Source of the DNA: an uncultured Clostridia bacterium
GTDB taxonomy: Bacteria; Bacillota; Clostridia; Christensenellales; Pumilibacteraceae
NCBI GenBank assembly: GCA_934270565.1
Contig: CAKQPR010000001.1
Span: 62,001 to 126,000, forward strand
Direction: 5' to 3'
Length of the DNA: 64,000 nt
The notes under the pieces were generated by a model. It saw only the letters and a list, made by a program, of their open reading frames with translations, was not told where the DNA came from and ran no database searches. Positions 19,252 through 27,578 of the stretch are shown here, piece after piece (position 1 is the stretch's first letter; each line of letters begins with the position of its first letter). The position numbers and the translations under genes are program-made.

Positions 19252-19577
19252 TGCAAGACAGCCTGTAAGCCGAATTCTGTCGAGAACGGTTATCTGTCTG
19301 GCCGTATCGTTGCCGATACGATCGAGCGGCATCGGAGGGAGGGCGGACAACCCGTTTCCCTCACGCCTTGCACCGGATGGGGTTTACATTGCCACCCTCG
19401 TTGCCGAGGGCGCGGTGGGCTCTTACCCCGCCTTTCCAACCTTACCTGCGCCTGAGCGCGGCGGTTTATTTCTGTTGCACTTTCCTTAAAGTCGCCTTCA
19501 CCGGTAGTTAGCCGGCATCCTGTCCTATGGTGTTCGGACTTTCCTCGCATACGCGCAACCGTCCGACTGTCTTGCGC
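19252..19577 (-). ncRNA. rnpB: RNase P RNA
   Basis: The minus strand carries the conserved blocks of bacterial type A RNase P RNA in order: GAGGAAAGTCCGAACACC near the 5' end, GTGCAACAGAAA, AGGTAAGGTTGGAAAGG, GTAAGAGCCCACCGC, TAAACCCC and the 3' block AGAATTCGGCTTACAGGC. The ends pair to form helix P1 (GCAAGACAG with CTGTCTTGC). It matures the 5' ends of tRNAs. Exact ends are inferred from P1 and the promoter. Confidence 0.96.
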
Positions 19578-19581
19578 ATTT

Positions 19582-19610
19582 ATTATAGCACCGACGAATT
19601 TTTTTTGCAA
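19582..19610 (-). promoter_or_regulatory. Promoter of rnpB
   Basis: TTGCAA (19605-19610) and TATAAT (19582-19587) are 17 bases apart, and the expected start coincides with the 5' side of helix P1. The promoter begins only 4 bases beyond the sigK stop codon. Confidence 0.75.
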
Positions 19611-19614
19611 GCGT

Positions 19615-20310
19615 TTAGCGGTGTTTTGCACCTATCGCCCGAGTTATTTTTCCTATCGCTTTCTTCTCTATCCTCGAAACGTAAGACCGCGAAATTTTCA
19701 TCTTCTCCGCGATTTCGAGTTGCGTATGGACGCGAGCTCCGCACAATCCGTACCTGAGACAAACCACCGCATATTCGCGTTTCGTAAGCACCTTTCTGAT
19801 TACAGAGACGATTTTTTCCATCGTCGCTTCACGCTCCACGCGGTCGAATTCGCCGTCCGGCGGCGCGGGCAGAATGTCCATAAGCGTGATTTCGTTTCCC
19901 TCTTTGTCCGTCCCGACGGGCTCGGCGAGCGACTGCACGACGCGATGCTTTTTGTTCGCGCGTATGTACATAAGAATTTCGTTGTCGATACACTTGGCAA
20001 GGTACGTCGCCGGCTGAGTTCCCTTGCCGTACTCGAAACTCTCGATCCCCTTTATAAGCCCGATACTCCCGACCGAAATAAGGTCGTCCGCCTCGCCCGC
20101 ACCCTGATATTTCTTAACGACGTGAGCCACGAGCCTGAGGTTGTGACGGATAAGCGTTTCGCGGGCTTTCATATCGCCCTCTTTCATTTTCGCGTACTGT
20201 TCGCGCTCCTCTTCCTCGCCGAGCGGTCGCGGAAACGAGCCTTTGTTATTGACGTATGAAGTAAAGCAAAAAATCCGACAAAGAAAGGACATAAACGTTT
20301 CGACGATCAT
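19615..20310 (-). CDS. sigK: Late mother-cell sporulation sigma factor K
   Basis: The 231-residue sigma-70 family protein matches sigma-K: region 2 reads NLRLVAHVVKKYQGAGEADD and LISVGSIGLIKGIESF, and region 4 ends with EIAEKMKISRSYVSRIEKKA. The N terminus contains a hydrophobic pro-sequence (MSFLCRIFCFTSYV) followed by FPRPLGEEEE, matching the part that SpoIVFB removes in Bacillus pro-sigma-K. The gene is uninterrupted, so no skin-type element splits it. The ATG at 20310 is 4 bases after a GGAGG site, a short spacing; a second ATG at 20292 is possible. A folded leader precedes it. Sigma-E is the only real alternative, and the pro-sequence and SYV-FP-PL segment favour sigma-K. Confidence 0.93.
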   Translation of the reverse strand: MIVETFMSFLCRIFCFTSYVNNKGSFPRPLGEEEEREQYAKMKEGDMKARETLIRHNLRLVAHVVKKYQGAGEADDLISVGSIGLIKGIESFEYGKGTQPATYLAKCIDNEILMYIRANKKHRVVQSLAEPVGTDKEGNEITLMDILPAPPDGEFDRVEREATMEKIVSVIRKVLTKREYAVVCLRYGLCGARVHTQLEIAEKMKISRSYVSRIEKKAIGKITRAIGAKHR

Positions 20311-20472
20311 AAAGCCTCCGCTTGGCGTGTTTCGCCGCGCTTTAACATTATATGTCTGCGTTTATGCCCCTTTGCCTGTCCTTCGGCAAGTGAGACAACC
20401 CACCGCTTGGACTATTTTATATTATTCTATTCGCCCCGCCGCCGCAAAGCTTCGCGCGAAACGTAAAAAACT
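20311..20472 (-). promoter_or_regulatory. Possible structured leader upstream of sigK
   Basis: On the minus strand a promoter-like pair (TTGCGG, 17 bases, TAATAT) would start RNA near 20412. The RNA contains a hairpin TTGCC-(8-base loop)-GGCAA whose loop (GAAGGACA) could pair with the nearby TTGTC, and, next to the gene, AAAGC-GC-GGCG-AAACA-CGCC-(8)-GCTTT. The last stem embraces the GGAGG ribosome binding site and ends at the sigK ATG. A CATATAAT box near 20344-20351 could instead be a sporulation-type -10. I recognise no known riboswitch class. Confidence 0.35.
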
Positions 20473-22335
20473 TTATTTTCGTCTTACCCACACGAGCATA
20501 TCCGATTCGCCGCGATTCGCGAATGCGTAATACGGAATAAATTTCAGTCGGACAGGCTCGCTCTCCCGCAACTTCGCGTCGAAATACAAACTTTTCGTCG
20601 GCTTATCGCGGAAACCCTCAACCGTAAAAGCGCGGAATCCGCCGAACATTCCGTCCGCTTTCGGTTCGGAGTCGATCGAAACCGAAAGCTCGTTGAGCCT
20701 TGCTTCGTTGTCTTTACCTTCGAGACAGTACACGATCGGTCCGTAAGTGAGCGCAACCCTGCCGTCGTCGGCGGTAACGCGCGGATCGGCGCACACAAAC
20801 TTCGGGCGAATATGAAAATCGACCTCTATCATAATCTCCGAACCCACTTCGAAATAAGCGTAACCGTCCTTTAATTCGGGCGTTGCGATCTTACCGCCGA
20901 CCGTAGCCGAAAAATCGTCGCACCATTCGGGAACGCGCATCGCAATCCGATTCGCCCCATAGTCGGACGAAGAAACCGAGACTTTGCCGCAAAGCGCATA
21001 ATCGCCCGAAATTTCCACGCGACCGAATTCGGTTTTTACCCGCGACGGAATATACTGCTCGACCGAAACGCCGTCGCTCCCGACGAACGCAATCACGTCG
21101 CCGATTTCGGCGAAAAATCGGTTGATATTCGGCGGACAGCACGAACAATTGAAAACCTCGAGTCTTTGCGTGATAGGCAAACGCTCGCGATACGGCTCGG
21201 GGACGGCAATCTCTCTGCCGTAGCGACCAAGGTCGATTTCGAGCGGATTTTCGTAAAAGAACGCTTTTCCGTCAAGACTTACGGGCGACAGGACGGCATT
21301 ATAAAGCACGCGTTCCGCAAGCGCTCCGTACTTCGCGTTCGCCGCGGTTTTCCGCATACGCAGGCAGAAAAGCACAAGAGCGACCGCCGCGCAACTCTCC
21401 GAATACGCGGTATGATTCGGCAGGTCGTAAGCCTTCGTAAAGCTCTCGCTTCGCCACGTCGAGCCGACTCCTCCCGTAACGTAAGACTTACGATAATAAA
21501 TATCGTCGAACACGTCGTTAAGATTTTTCAGCAATTTTTCGTCGCTCGTTTCCTCCGCAAAATCCGCGATACCGCAATAAAAATACAACGCGCGGACGGC
21601 GTGTCCTACAGCTTCGTGAAGATTGTAAACGTCCGTATCGTCCTGCGTAACGAACAGATTGCCCCGATACGCATCGCTGAACGACTCGCGATCTTCGGAA
21701 CGTTTTCCGCGCTCGGTAATAAAGAATTTTGCCATATCGAGGTATTTTTTATTGCCCGTATAGCGATAAAGCTTAATAAGAGCGAGCTCGATTTCCTCAT
21801 GCCCGGGCGTAACGAACGCCGCCGTTTTTTCGGAAATAAAAGCGCGATACACGCAATCGCAAGCCTTTTCGGCAATGTCCTGAAGCTCGTTTTTGCCGAC
21901 GTAGCGCGCGTAAGCCACCGCCGCTTCGATCATGTGTCCGATCGTATAGAGTTCGTGATGGTCGCGAAGCTTGAAAATGTTCTGCGGCTCGATCTGTTGA
22001 TGGTATGAGTTAATATACCCGTCGGCGGTCTGTGCTTTCGCCATACGTTCCGTAAGTTCGTCTATAAGCTTGACGTTATCCTTCTGAGAAGCAGGATCGA
22101 GCGCATACAGATACGCGACGGCCTCGATCCACTTGTACATATCCGAATCATAATACATATGGAGCGGTTTTCCCGTCTCCGCATTATTGAATCTGAGCGC
22201 GTCCACCCTGCCCGTTTCTTCAAAGCGTTTCAGCACGCTGCCCACCGAAATCCGCTTGTTAAGCTCGTACCTGTCAAGCCAAAATCCGTCTTTCAACCTG
22301 ACGTTCTCAAACCCCGCCGTTTTTTCGTGTTTCAT
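20473..22335 (-). CDS. GH127 family glycoside hydrolase (beta-L-arabinofuranosidase type)
   Basis: This 620-residue protein belongs to the former DUF1680 family, now GH127, whose founding member HypBA1 releases beta-L-arabinofuranose with a cysteine nucleophile held by zinc. The diagnostic cluster NCSCCPPN lies near residues 394-401, within an alpha/alpha-barrel (EIELALIKLYRYTGNKKYL near 190), followed by C-terminal beta-sandwich sequence. There is no signal peptide, so it acts in the cytoplasm on imported sugars. It is transcribed divergently from an AraC regulator that probably controls it, has a GAGGAG site and a TTGACC-N17-TATAAT promoter. GH127-like proteins include other specificities, so the arabinose assignment is tentative. 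Confidence 0.88.
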   Translation of the reverse strand: MKHEKTAGFENVRLKDGFWLDRYELNKRISVGSVLKRFEETGRVDALRFNNAETGKPLHMYYDSDMYKWIEAVAYLYALDPASQKDNVKLIDELTERMAKAQTADGYINSYHQQIEPQNIFKLRDHHELYTIGHMIEAAVAYARYVGKNELQDIAEKACDCVYRAFISEKTAAFVTPGHEEIELALIKLYRYTGNKKYLDMAKFFITERGKRSEDRESFSDAYRGNLFVTQDDTDVYNLHEAVGHAVRALYFYCGIADFAEETSDEKLLKNLNDVFDDIYYRKSYVTGGVGSTWRSESFTKAYDLPNHTAYSESCAAVALVLFCLRMRKTAANAKYGALAERVLYNAVLSPVSLDGKAFFYENPLEIDLGRYGREIAVPEPYRERLPITQRLEVFNCSCCPPNINRFFAEIGDVIAFVGSDGVSVEQYIPSRVKTEFGRVEISGDYALCGKVSVSSSDYGANRIAMRVPEWCDDFSATVGGKIATPELKDGYAYFEVGSEIMIEVDFHIRPKFVCADPRVTADDGRVALTYGPIVYCLEGKDNEARLNELSVSIDSEPKADGMFGGFRAFTVEGFRDKPTKSLYFDAKLRESEPVRLKFIPYYAFANRGESDMLVWVRRK

Positions 22336-22353
22336 AATTTCTCCTCGTTTCGA

Positions 22354-22382
22354 TTGATTTTTCGTAAATTCGGTGCTATAAT
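22354..22382 (+). promoter_or_regulatory. Promoter of the araC-type regulator gene
   Basis: TTGATT (22354-22359) and TATAAT (22377-22382) are 17 bases apart. Transcription should begin near 22389, giving a leader of about 60 bases before the GTG start. Confidence 0.7.
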
Positions 22383-22400
22383 ACGATTATGTATATTTTC

Positions 22401-22429
22401 ATTATACCTTTCGTCCGGCAATAGGTCAA
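22401..22429 (-). promoter_or_regulatory. Promoter of the GH127 gene
   Basis: TTGACC (22424-22429) and TATAAT (22401-22406) are 17 bases apart on the minus strand. The promoter faces the regulator's promoter across less than 20 bases, so the two transcripts overlap at their 5' ends and could be regulated together. Confidence 0.7.
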
Positions 22430-22448
22430 TGGAAAAATCCCTACATAA

Positions 22449-23243
22449 GTGAGAAAATCCGACTTGGTTACAGTAAACGACTTTTCGCTGACATACGATT
22501 ATTCGGGCATATTCGACACGGTTAAACCTTGGATACACGGCTCGTTCACGCTGCCAACGCACGAGCTTATTTACGTTATCGAAGGGAAGGTAAAAATCCG
22601 CGAAGGCTCAACCGAATACGACCTCGTAAAAGGCGATTTTATCGTCCTTTCGCCCGATATAGAACACGTCGGCTACGAAAAAAGCACGGGGCACACCTCG
22701 TTTTTCTGGCTGCATTTCTTTTCGGACACGACCGAAAAAATTTCGCTTCCGAAAACGGGAAAAGCCGGACCGGACGCCGAAAAAACTCTGCGCGAAATAA
22801 ACCACCTCGCGCACGTCGATACAAGGCTTGCCGAGCTCTCGCTCGCCGCCTTTCTCATCGGGCTCGTCTCCGAAAAGCACGAATCGGGCAATAAGCTCGC
22901 TCACGAAACGGACGAATTTATCCGCATAAACTCGAACGGCAAGCTTACCGCCGCTTCAGTTGCCGCAGAATTCGGATTTTCGACAGACTACTTGTCGCGC
23001 GTTTATCGCCGCGAGTTCGGGATCAACCTCAAGGCGGGCATTTGCCGTCACCGCCTCGCCCGTGCCGAAAACCTGCTCCGAAACACGAATTTCGGGATAA
23101 AAGAAGTCGCCGAACTTTGCGGGTTCGACGACGAAAACGGTTTTGTCAAGTTTTTCGGTTATCATTCGGGCGTAACGCCGACGGCATACCGCAACGAATT
23201 TTACAAAATTCACATGAACGGAAATCCCGCTCCGAAGGATTAG
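22449..23243 (+). CDS. AraC-family transcriptional regulator
   Basis: The N-terminal half is a cupin sensor (ELIYVIEGKVKIREG and FIVLSPDIEHVGYEK are typical), and the C-terminal half is the double helix-turn-helix DNA-binding domain (LTAASVAAEFGFSTDYLSRVYRREFG and IKEVAELCGFDDENGFVKFF). I use the GTG at 22449 because a stop codon immediately precedes it in frame and no internal ATG exists before the C terminus. No Shine-Dalgarno sequence is evident. Its divergent arrangement suggests it senses a sugar and activates the GH127 gene. Its stop codon overlaps the convergent gene's stop by 4 bases. Confidence 0.92.
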   Translation: MRKSDLVTVNDFSLTYDYSGIFDTVKPWIHGSFTLPTHELIYVIEGKVKIREGSTEYDLVKGDFIVLSPDIEHVGYEKSTGHTSFFWLHFFSDTTEKISLPKTGKAGPDAEKTLREINHLAHVDTRLAELSLAAFLIGLVSEKHESGNKLAHETDEFIRINSNGKLTAASVAAEFGFSTDYLSRVYRREFGINLKAGICRHRLARAENLLRNTNFGIKEVAELCGFDDENGFVKFFGYHSGVTPTAYRNEFYKIHMNGNPAPKD

Positions 23244-23926
23244 AACAGATCCTCGTCCTCGTTCACAACGTCGTCGAAATTGCGGTCTTCGCCCGCTTCG
23301 AAACGCAGGCTTCGGCGGGAAGCGGCGCGGTTGTTTGCGGTGTGCGTAAGGCTCACGGAAAGTTCGCACGCGGCAAGCGTGAGCGCGATCGCGATAAAGA
23401 ACGCGTTATAGATCCACGACTGCCCGAGCGCGAACACGGGCGCGCCGTATGCGTAAAAATCGATGAAACCGAACGCGATATTGCCGAGCACGAGCCCGCC
23501 CGAAACCGCGTACACGGAATGAAGCGGAGTGCGCGCTATCAGGAACGCGAGCGCTCCCGCGGAAATTCCCGCGACTATCGCCCATAAGACCTGCCACCCC
23601 ATGGTAGAAACGGGTACGACAACCGAAAACAGGGTCGTAACCGCGGTTACGGCGAGTTCGGCAACGATCGCGCGCCCCGCTCCGCCCTTTACGAACAGCG
23701 CGGGCACGAGCAAAAGCATGATTATCGCGGGGAAAAGAAAGCCCGCAACGCTCATAGTAAACGTCGAGCCGACCGAAATAAGCGGCACTACCACCGCGAC
23801 GGCAAAGCACGCCACGATCAGAAACGCCCACGGCGCAGTTATTCTCATACCGCCGAACGCCCTGCGCCCGAAAGGAAAAAACAACGAAATCGTAATTATT
23901 CCTAAAATTATAAGCCCCATCGTCAT
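23240..23926 (-). CDS. Multi-pass membrane protein of unknown function
   Basis: The 228-residue protein has about seven predicted membrane helices, starting with MGLIILGIITISLFFPFG, and ends in a soluble acidic tail (RFEAGEDRNFDDVVNEDE). The start GRRAFGGMRIT followed by hydrophobic segments recalls the DUF1614 family of clostridial membrane proteins, but I am not certain. It has a GGAGGT ribosome binding site 9 bases from the ATG. It converges on the araC gene, with stop codons overlapping. Confidence 0.6.
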   Translation of the reverse strand: MTMGLIILGIITISLFFPFGRRAFGGMRITAPWAFLIVACFAVAVVVPLISVGSTFTMSVAGFLFPAIIMLLLVPALFVKGGAGRAIVAELAVTAVTTLFSVVVPVSTMGWQVLWAIVAGISAGALAFLIARTPLHSVYAVSGGLVLGNIAFGFIDFYAYGAPVFALGQSWIYNAFFIAIALTLAACELSVSLTHTANNRAASRRSLRFEAGEDRNFDDVVNEDEDLF

Positions 23927-24007
23927 AGAAAACTTACCTCCGACGTAATAATCGGTAAATTTTTCGGCTTTTATACCCGATAAGTAAATTTTCCGTATAT
24001 AGACGCA

Positions 24008-24036
24008 AAAAAAGCTCGGACGATCCGGCCCGAACT
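24008..24036 (-). terminator. Rho-independent terminator
   Basis: On the minus strand GTTCGGGC pairs with GTCCGAGC across a CGGATC loop, followed by seven T residues. It ends transcription of the cyclophilin-like gene. Confidence 0.8.
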
Positions 24037-24103
24037 TTCTTCTTTCCTTATTGTATTATTGCTATTTATCGGAATTTGAGGCCTTAACCGAACCGACCGA
24101 AAC

Positions 24104-25027
24104 TCAGTTGCCGGTGCGTTTCTTGCTCTCCGTCCACGAAGATCTGTGCTCGCCGTTGTTCGTATTGATATAGCGAACCATATCGAAGCTCTTCCACTTG
24201 CCCGAATACTTGCCGGTGACTTTTACGGATTTGATTTTGATAAGCCCGTTTTCGTCGAGCGGAGCGCGGAAATAATCGTGATTGAATTTCGTTCCGTCGT
24301 CGCGGTCGAGCGCCTCGAGCGCCTTTATATTGTCGATAGTCTGAGGGTTGCTCGCGAACCCGAACGGCGAGACTTTCCATTCCTGCTTCGAGCCGGAATT
24401 GCCGGTCGGAATTGTCGGATCCGTGCTTTCATCCGCCGTGAGCGTGAATTCGGTCGCGCTGCGCTCGTAACAGAACGAGAGCGTTCCGACGGTGTTCACG
24501 GTACTACTTTTCGCCGAGTCCGATTTGAGCCGATACCCGAACTTGTTTTTGTCGAAGTTTTTGGTTTTGTTGCCGGTGTCCGTCCACTCCGAAAGTTTGA
24601 TTTTGTCGGTAAAAGACGTATCGTCGTCGCCGCGATGCATGGGCGTGCCGTCCTCGTTTTTAGCGTCCGTCCAGCCGCCGAAGCGCACGAACCCTTGCTG
24701 AGAGTCGAACAGAATAACGTTGTCGAAATACCCGATGCTTGCGAGCCAGATGAAATTCGTCGCGCCGTTCGGACACTCGTTTTCGTAAATATCAAAGTCG
24801 AGTTGCATACCGTTGGAAAGCTTTATAGTCGCTTTCGGGTTTACACCCTCTTCATCCGTGAACTCCCTCGAGCCGAGCGAGAGCGGCACGAGAATTCCCG
24901 CAAGCACGCCGCCTACGCCGATTACGACGATGAGCGCCGCGATTATCCATTTTGCAAGTTTAGAAAGCGGTTTTTTCGGTTGTTTTTCTGCGCTTTCTTC
25001 GACCCGAACGTTGTTTTCGTTTTCCAT
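24104..25027 (-). CDS. Membrane-anchored, degenerate cyclophilin-like protein
   Basis: The protein has a basic cytoplasmic start, one membrane helix near residues 27-51, and an extracellular domain. The segment TIKLSNGMQLDFDIYENECP followed by ATNFIWLASIGYFDN copies the start of cyclophilin-type peptidyl-prolyl isomerases (usual form: P-x-x-V-x-NF-x-x-L-x-x-x-x-Y-Y-D). The catalytic Phe-His-Arg normally found next is replaced by LFDSQQGFVRFGG, so isomerase activity is doubtful, although F-x-x-x-GG is kept. The rest has insertions and no known domain. It may be an extracytoplasmic chaperone or a binding protein. A TTGACT-N17-TATAAT promoter and a terminator bound it as a single unit. Confidence 0.68.
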   Translation of the reverse strand: MENENNVRVEESAEKQPKKPLSKLAKWIIAALIVVIGVGGVLAGILVPLSLGSREFTDEEGVNPKATIKLSNGMQLDFDIYENECPNGATNFIWLASIGYFDNVILFDSQQGFVRFGGWTDAKNEDGTPMHRGDDDTSFTDKIKLSEWTDTGNKTKNFDKNKFGYRLKSDSAKSSTVNTVGTLSFCYERSATEFTLTADESTDPTIPTGNSGSKQEWKVSPFGFASNPQTIDNIKALEALDRDDGTKFNHDYFRAPLDENGLIKIKSVKVTGKYSGKWKSFDMVRYINTNNGEHRSSWTESKKRTGN

Positions 25028-25066
25028 TTTAATGCCCTTTTGTAAATTTTAGCGTTTGTACCTTAT

Positions 25067-25095
25067 ATTATACGGCAAAAAGCCCGCATAGTCAA
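25067..25095 (-). promoter_or_regulatory. Promoter of the cyclophilin-like gene
   Basis: TTGACT (25090-25095) and TATAAT (25067-25072) lie 17 bases apart on the minus strand. The -35 box nearly touches the end of feoB at 25100. Confidence 0.7.
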
Positions 25096-25099
25096 GTCT

Positions 25100-27346
25100 T
25101 TAACGGCTTCGGCGAGCGTTTTTCACGCCCCGACTCCCTCGGCAACCGCCCGAACAATCGCCGTTACAGCCGAAACAGCGCTTTTTGCCTCGGTAAACGT
25201 TGACTGCCGTCAGCGCCGCCACCGCGAAAGCAATCGCGGCAACTGCAATTCCGATCGTAAGTCCCGCGTTGAGCGCGAGCGCCACTCCGACGAGCCTTAC
25301 CGTAAGCGCGCACAGGTACGCGACGACCGACTGAAGCGCCACGCCGAACGCCGTCCACTTCCACCCGACCTCTTTGAGTTCCGCTCCGAGGGTCGCGACG
25401 CACGGCAGATACAACAGCGTGTACACCGCGAACGCGACTGCGGAAACGGACGGATACGCGGACGTGAAGATCACTTCGACGCCGCCGAGCGACTCGATGA
25501 TCGACACGACCATTTCTTTCGCCACGAACCCGCCCGTAAGCGCCGTAACCGCCTGCCAGTTTCCGAACCCGAGCGGCGCGAACAACGGCGCGATGAGCCC
25601 CGAGAAAGTCGCAAGAATGCTCTGATCGGCTTTTCCTGTAAACCCGCCGACAAGCGAAAAATTCGATAAGATCCACACGATCGTATTGAACGCGAAAATC
25701 ACCGTTCCGACTTTGACGAGGAAAACCTTGCAGTTGTGCGCGATCAGCTGGAAAACGCGCGTAACCGTCGGAAACCTGTACGGCGGCATTTCCATAATAA
25801 ACGAAAGTTTGCCGCTTTTCAGTCGTTTCGTACACTTTTCCATAACCGCGGCGGCAACGATCGACACTGCCGCGCCGAGCAGATACAGCGAGAACACGAG
25901 CAGGATTTTGCCGCGCGCAAAGAACGCCGAAGCGATCGCGGTATATACGGGCAATCTCGCCGAACACGATATAAACGGCGTGAGTATAACCGTTTTCTTC
26001 CGCATCGTTTCGTCCTCGAGCCCGCGCGCCGTAAGTACCGCAGTTGCCGAGCACCCCACGCCGGTGAGCATAGTAAACACCGATCTTCCCGAAAGCCCGA
26101 TCTTACGGAAAAAGCCGTCCGTCATAAAAGCCACGCGGCTGACGTAACCGCTGTCCTCCATAAGCGCGAGGAAGAAGAACAGCAACACGATCTGCGGCAG
26201 AAACACGAGAACGCCGCCAACGCCGTTTATAATTCCGTCGCCGATAAGCCCCACTACCCATTCGGGCGCGCCCGCATTTCCGAGCCACAACGAAACGGGG
26301 GTATAGACGAATTTTTCGATAACGTCCGAAAGAAGGTCGGCAAGCCGATTCCCGACGACCCCGAAAGTGACCGCTATAACCGAAAACATCGCAAGGAAAA
26401 AAATCGGCAGAGCGAGAAACTTGTTAAGTACGATTTTATCGATTTTTCCCGAGCGGGAATCGAAACACGACTTTGCCCGAAGCACGTCGGTCGGAACGCG
26501 TTTTTTACCGCTTTTGTCGTCAAAATCCGTAAACGTATTCGTTTTTTCGCGACGTTTACGTTTTTGAGAAAACCTATCGCCAGCTCCGATCACGCCGTCC
26601 GTAGCCTTGTCTATAAAGCCGTAACGGAGCGCCGCAACCTCGTCGGTAAAATCGCCGAAAGCGTCAATCTTCGCCGTCTCCGCCGCGCTCAACTCGCATT
26701 TCCCGACAACGTAACCGTCCTTTTCTATTATCTTTATCGCGGCGTAATTACCTTTAAGACCCGCCTTTCCCGCGCGAGCGCCGACAAGGTTTTTTACCTT
26801 TTCTATCGGCAGACTTTTTAAATAATCGAGTTTCGTTCCGTTCGGCTTTTTGCTTTTCGCCCGCTCCACCGCAGCTTTCATAAGCACCGAAACGCAGCTT
26901 CGGCGCTTTGCCGAAACAGCGACGACGGGCACACCCAAAGCGCTTTCGAGCTTAGTCGCGTCGAACGCTTTATGCGCGGCTTCGAGCTCGTCGATCATAT
27001 TCACCGCGACTACGACGGGCACTTCGGCTTCTATAAGCTGGAGCGCAAGATAAAGGTTGCGGGATAAATTGTTCACCTCGCAAACGCACACTACCGCGTC
27101 GTAATCGTTAAATAAAACGGCGTCGCGGGCGATCGCCTCCTCCCCGCTGTAAACGGACAAGCCGTACAGCCCCGGGAGGTCGGACACCGCAACCTCTTCG
27201 CCGTCGTAATTTATCGTTTTGCTTACCTCGGCAACGGTCACACCGTGCCAGTTTCCCACATGGTTAAAGGATCGGGTAATTTTATTGTAAAGACTTGTTT
27301 TGCCCACGTTCGGATTGCCGACGAGGGCGATCGAAAGCGGCTTCAA
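25100..27346 (-). CDS. feoB: Ferrous iron transporter B
   Basis: FeoB is the main bacterial Fe(II) importer, a GTPase fused to a membrane pore. The G domain starts at once with GNPNVGKTSLYN (residues 10-21), followed by the VSDLPGLYGL switch region and NMID. The membrane part holds the two Gate segments, with the conserved GVGCSATAVLTARGL near residue 435. The protein ends with a small Cys-rich tail (RCFGCNGDCSGGC) that may bind iron or another metal. feoA overlaps it by 4 bases upstream, so the pair is translationally coupled. Confidence 0.97.
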   Translation of the reverse strand: MKPLSIALVGNPNVGKTSLYNKITRSFNHVGNWHGVTVAEVSKTINYDGEEVAVSDLPGLYGLSVYSGEEAIARDAVLFNDYDAVVCVCEVNNLSRNLYLALQLIEAEVPVVVAVNMIDELEAAHKAFDATKLESALGVPVVAVSAKRRSCVSVLMKAAVERAKSKKPNGTKLDYLKSLPIEKVKNLVGARAGKAGLKGNYAAIKIIEKDGYVVGKCELSAAETAKIDAFGDFTDEVAALRYGFIDKATDGVIGAGDRFSQKRKRREKTNTFTDFDDKSGKKRVPTDVLRAKSCFDSRSGKIDKIVLNKFLALPIFFLAMFSVIAVTFGVVGNRLADLLSDVIEKFVYTPVSLWLGNAGAPEWVVGLIGDGIINGVGGVLVFLPQIVLLFFFLALMEDSGYVSRVAFMTDGFFRKIGLSGRSVFTMLTGVGCSATAVLTARGLEDETMRKKTVILTPFISCSARLPVYTAIASAFFARGKILLVFSLYLLGAAVSIVAAAVMEKCTKRLKSGKLSFIMEMPPYRFPTVTRVFQLIAHNCKVFLVKVGTVIFAFNTIVWILSNFSLVGGFTGKADQSILATFSGLIAPLFAPLGFGNWQAVTALTGGFVAKEMVVSIIESLGGVEVIFTSAYPSVSAVAFAVYTLLYLPCVATLGAELKEVGWKWTAFGVALQSVVAYLCALTVRLVGVALALNAGLTIGIAVAAIAFAVAALTAVNVYRGKKRCFGCNGDCSGGCRGSRGVKNARRSR

Positions 27347-27576
27347 GCTTCGGTTTCCTCTCTGACGGACACGCTTTCGGCGGCGTCGGATCTGAGCGCC
27401 ACCGCAAAGTTTCTGAGCCCCACGAGCACCGCTCCGCCCGTCGGCGAAACGCCTCCGACGTAAACCGCCGTTCCGCGGGTAAAGCCCATGTCAATCAGCC
27501 GTCTGTGCATTGCCGCCGCGCCCGAAACGCTTAGAATTCGGTAAACGCGGTTCGCCCGAGCCTGAGCCAAAGTCAT
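27343..27576 (-). CDS. feoA: FeoA-type SH3-like protein
   Basis: This 77-residue protein has the FeoA fold signature: a start with LAQARANRVYRILSVSG, then RRLIDMGFTRGTAVYVGG and a final ALRSDAAESV. FeoA is a small cytoplasmic partner needed for FeoB function. It follows nrdR by only 2 bases, with an AAGGAG ribosome binding site inside the end of nrdR, and overlaps feoB by 4 bases. Confidence 0.95.
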   Translation of the reverse strand: MTLAQARANRVYRILSVSGAAAMHRRLIDMGFTRGTAVYVGGVSPTGGAVLVGLRNFAVALRSDAAESVSVREETEA

Positions 27577-27578
27577 TT

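Noticed and set aside
19615..20310. Sigma-K gene split by a skin-like element
   Set aside because: The coding sequence runs through regions 2 to 4 without interruption.
20311..20472. Known riboswitch or 6S RNA upstream of sigK
   Set aside because: I compared it from memory with common riboswitch cores, SRP, 6S and tmRNA and saw no match; it is therefore kept only as an unnamed leader.
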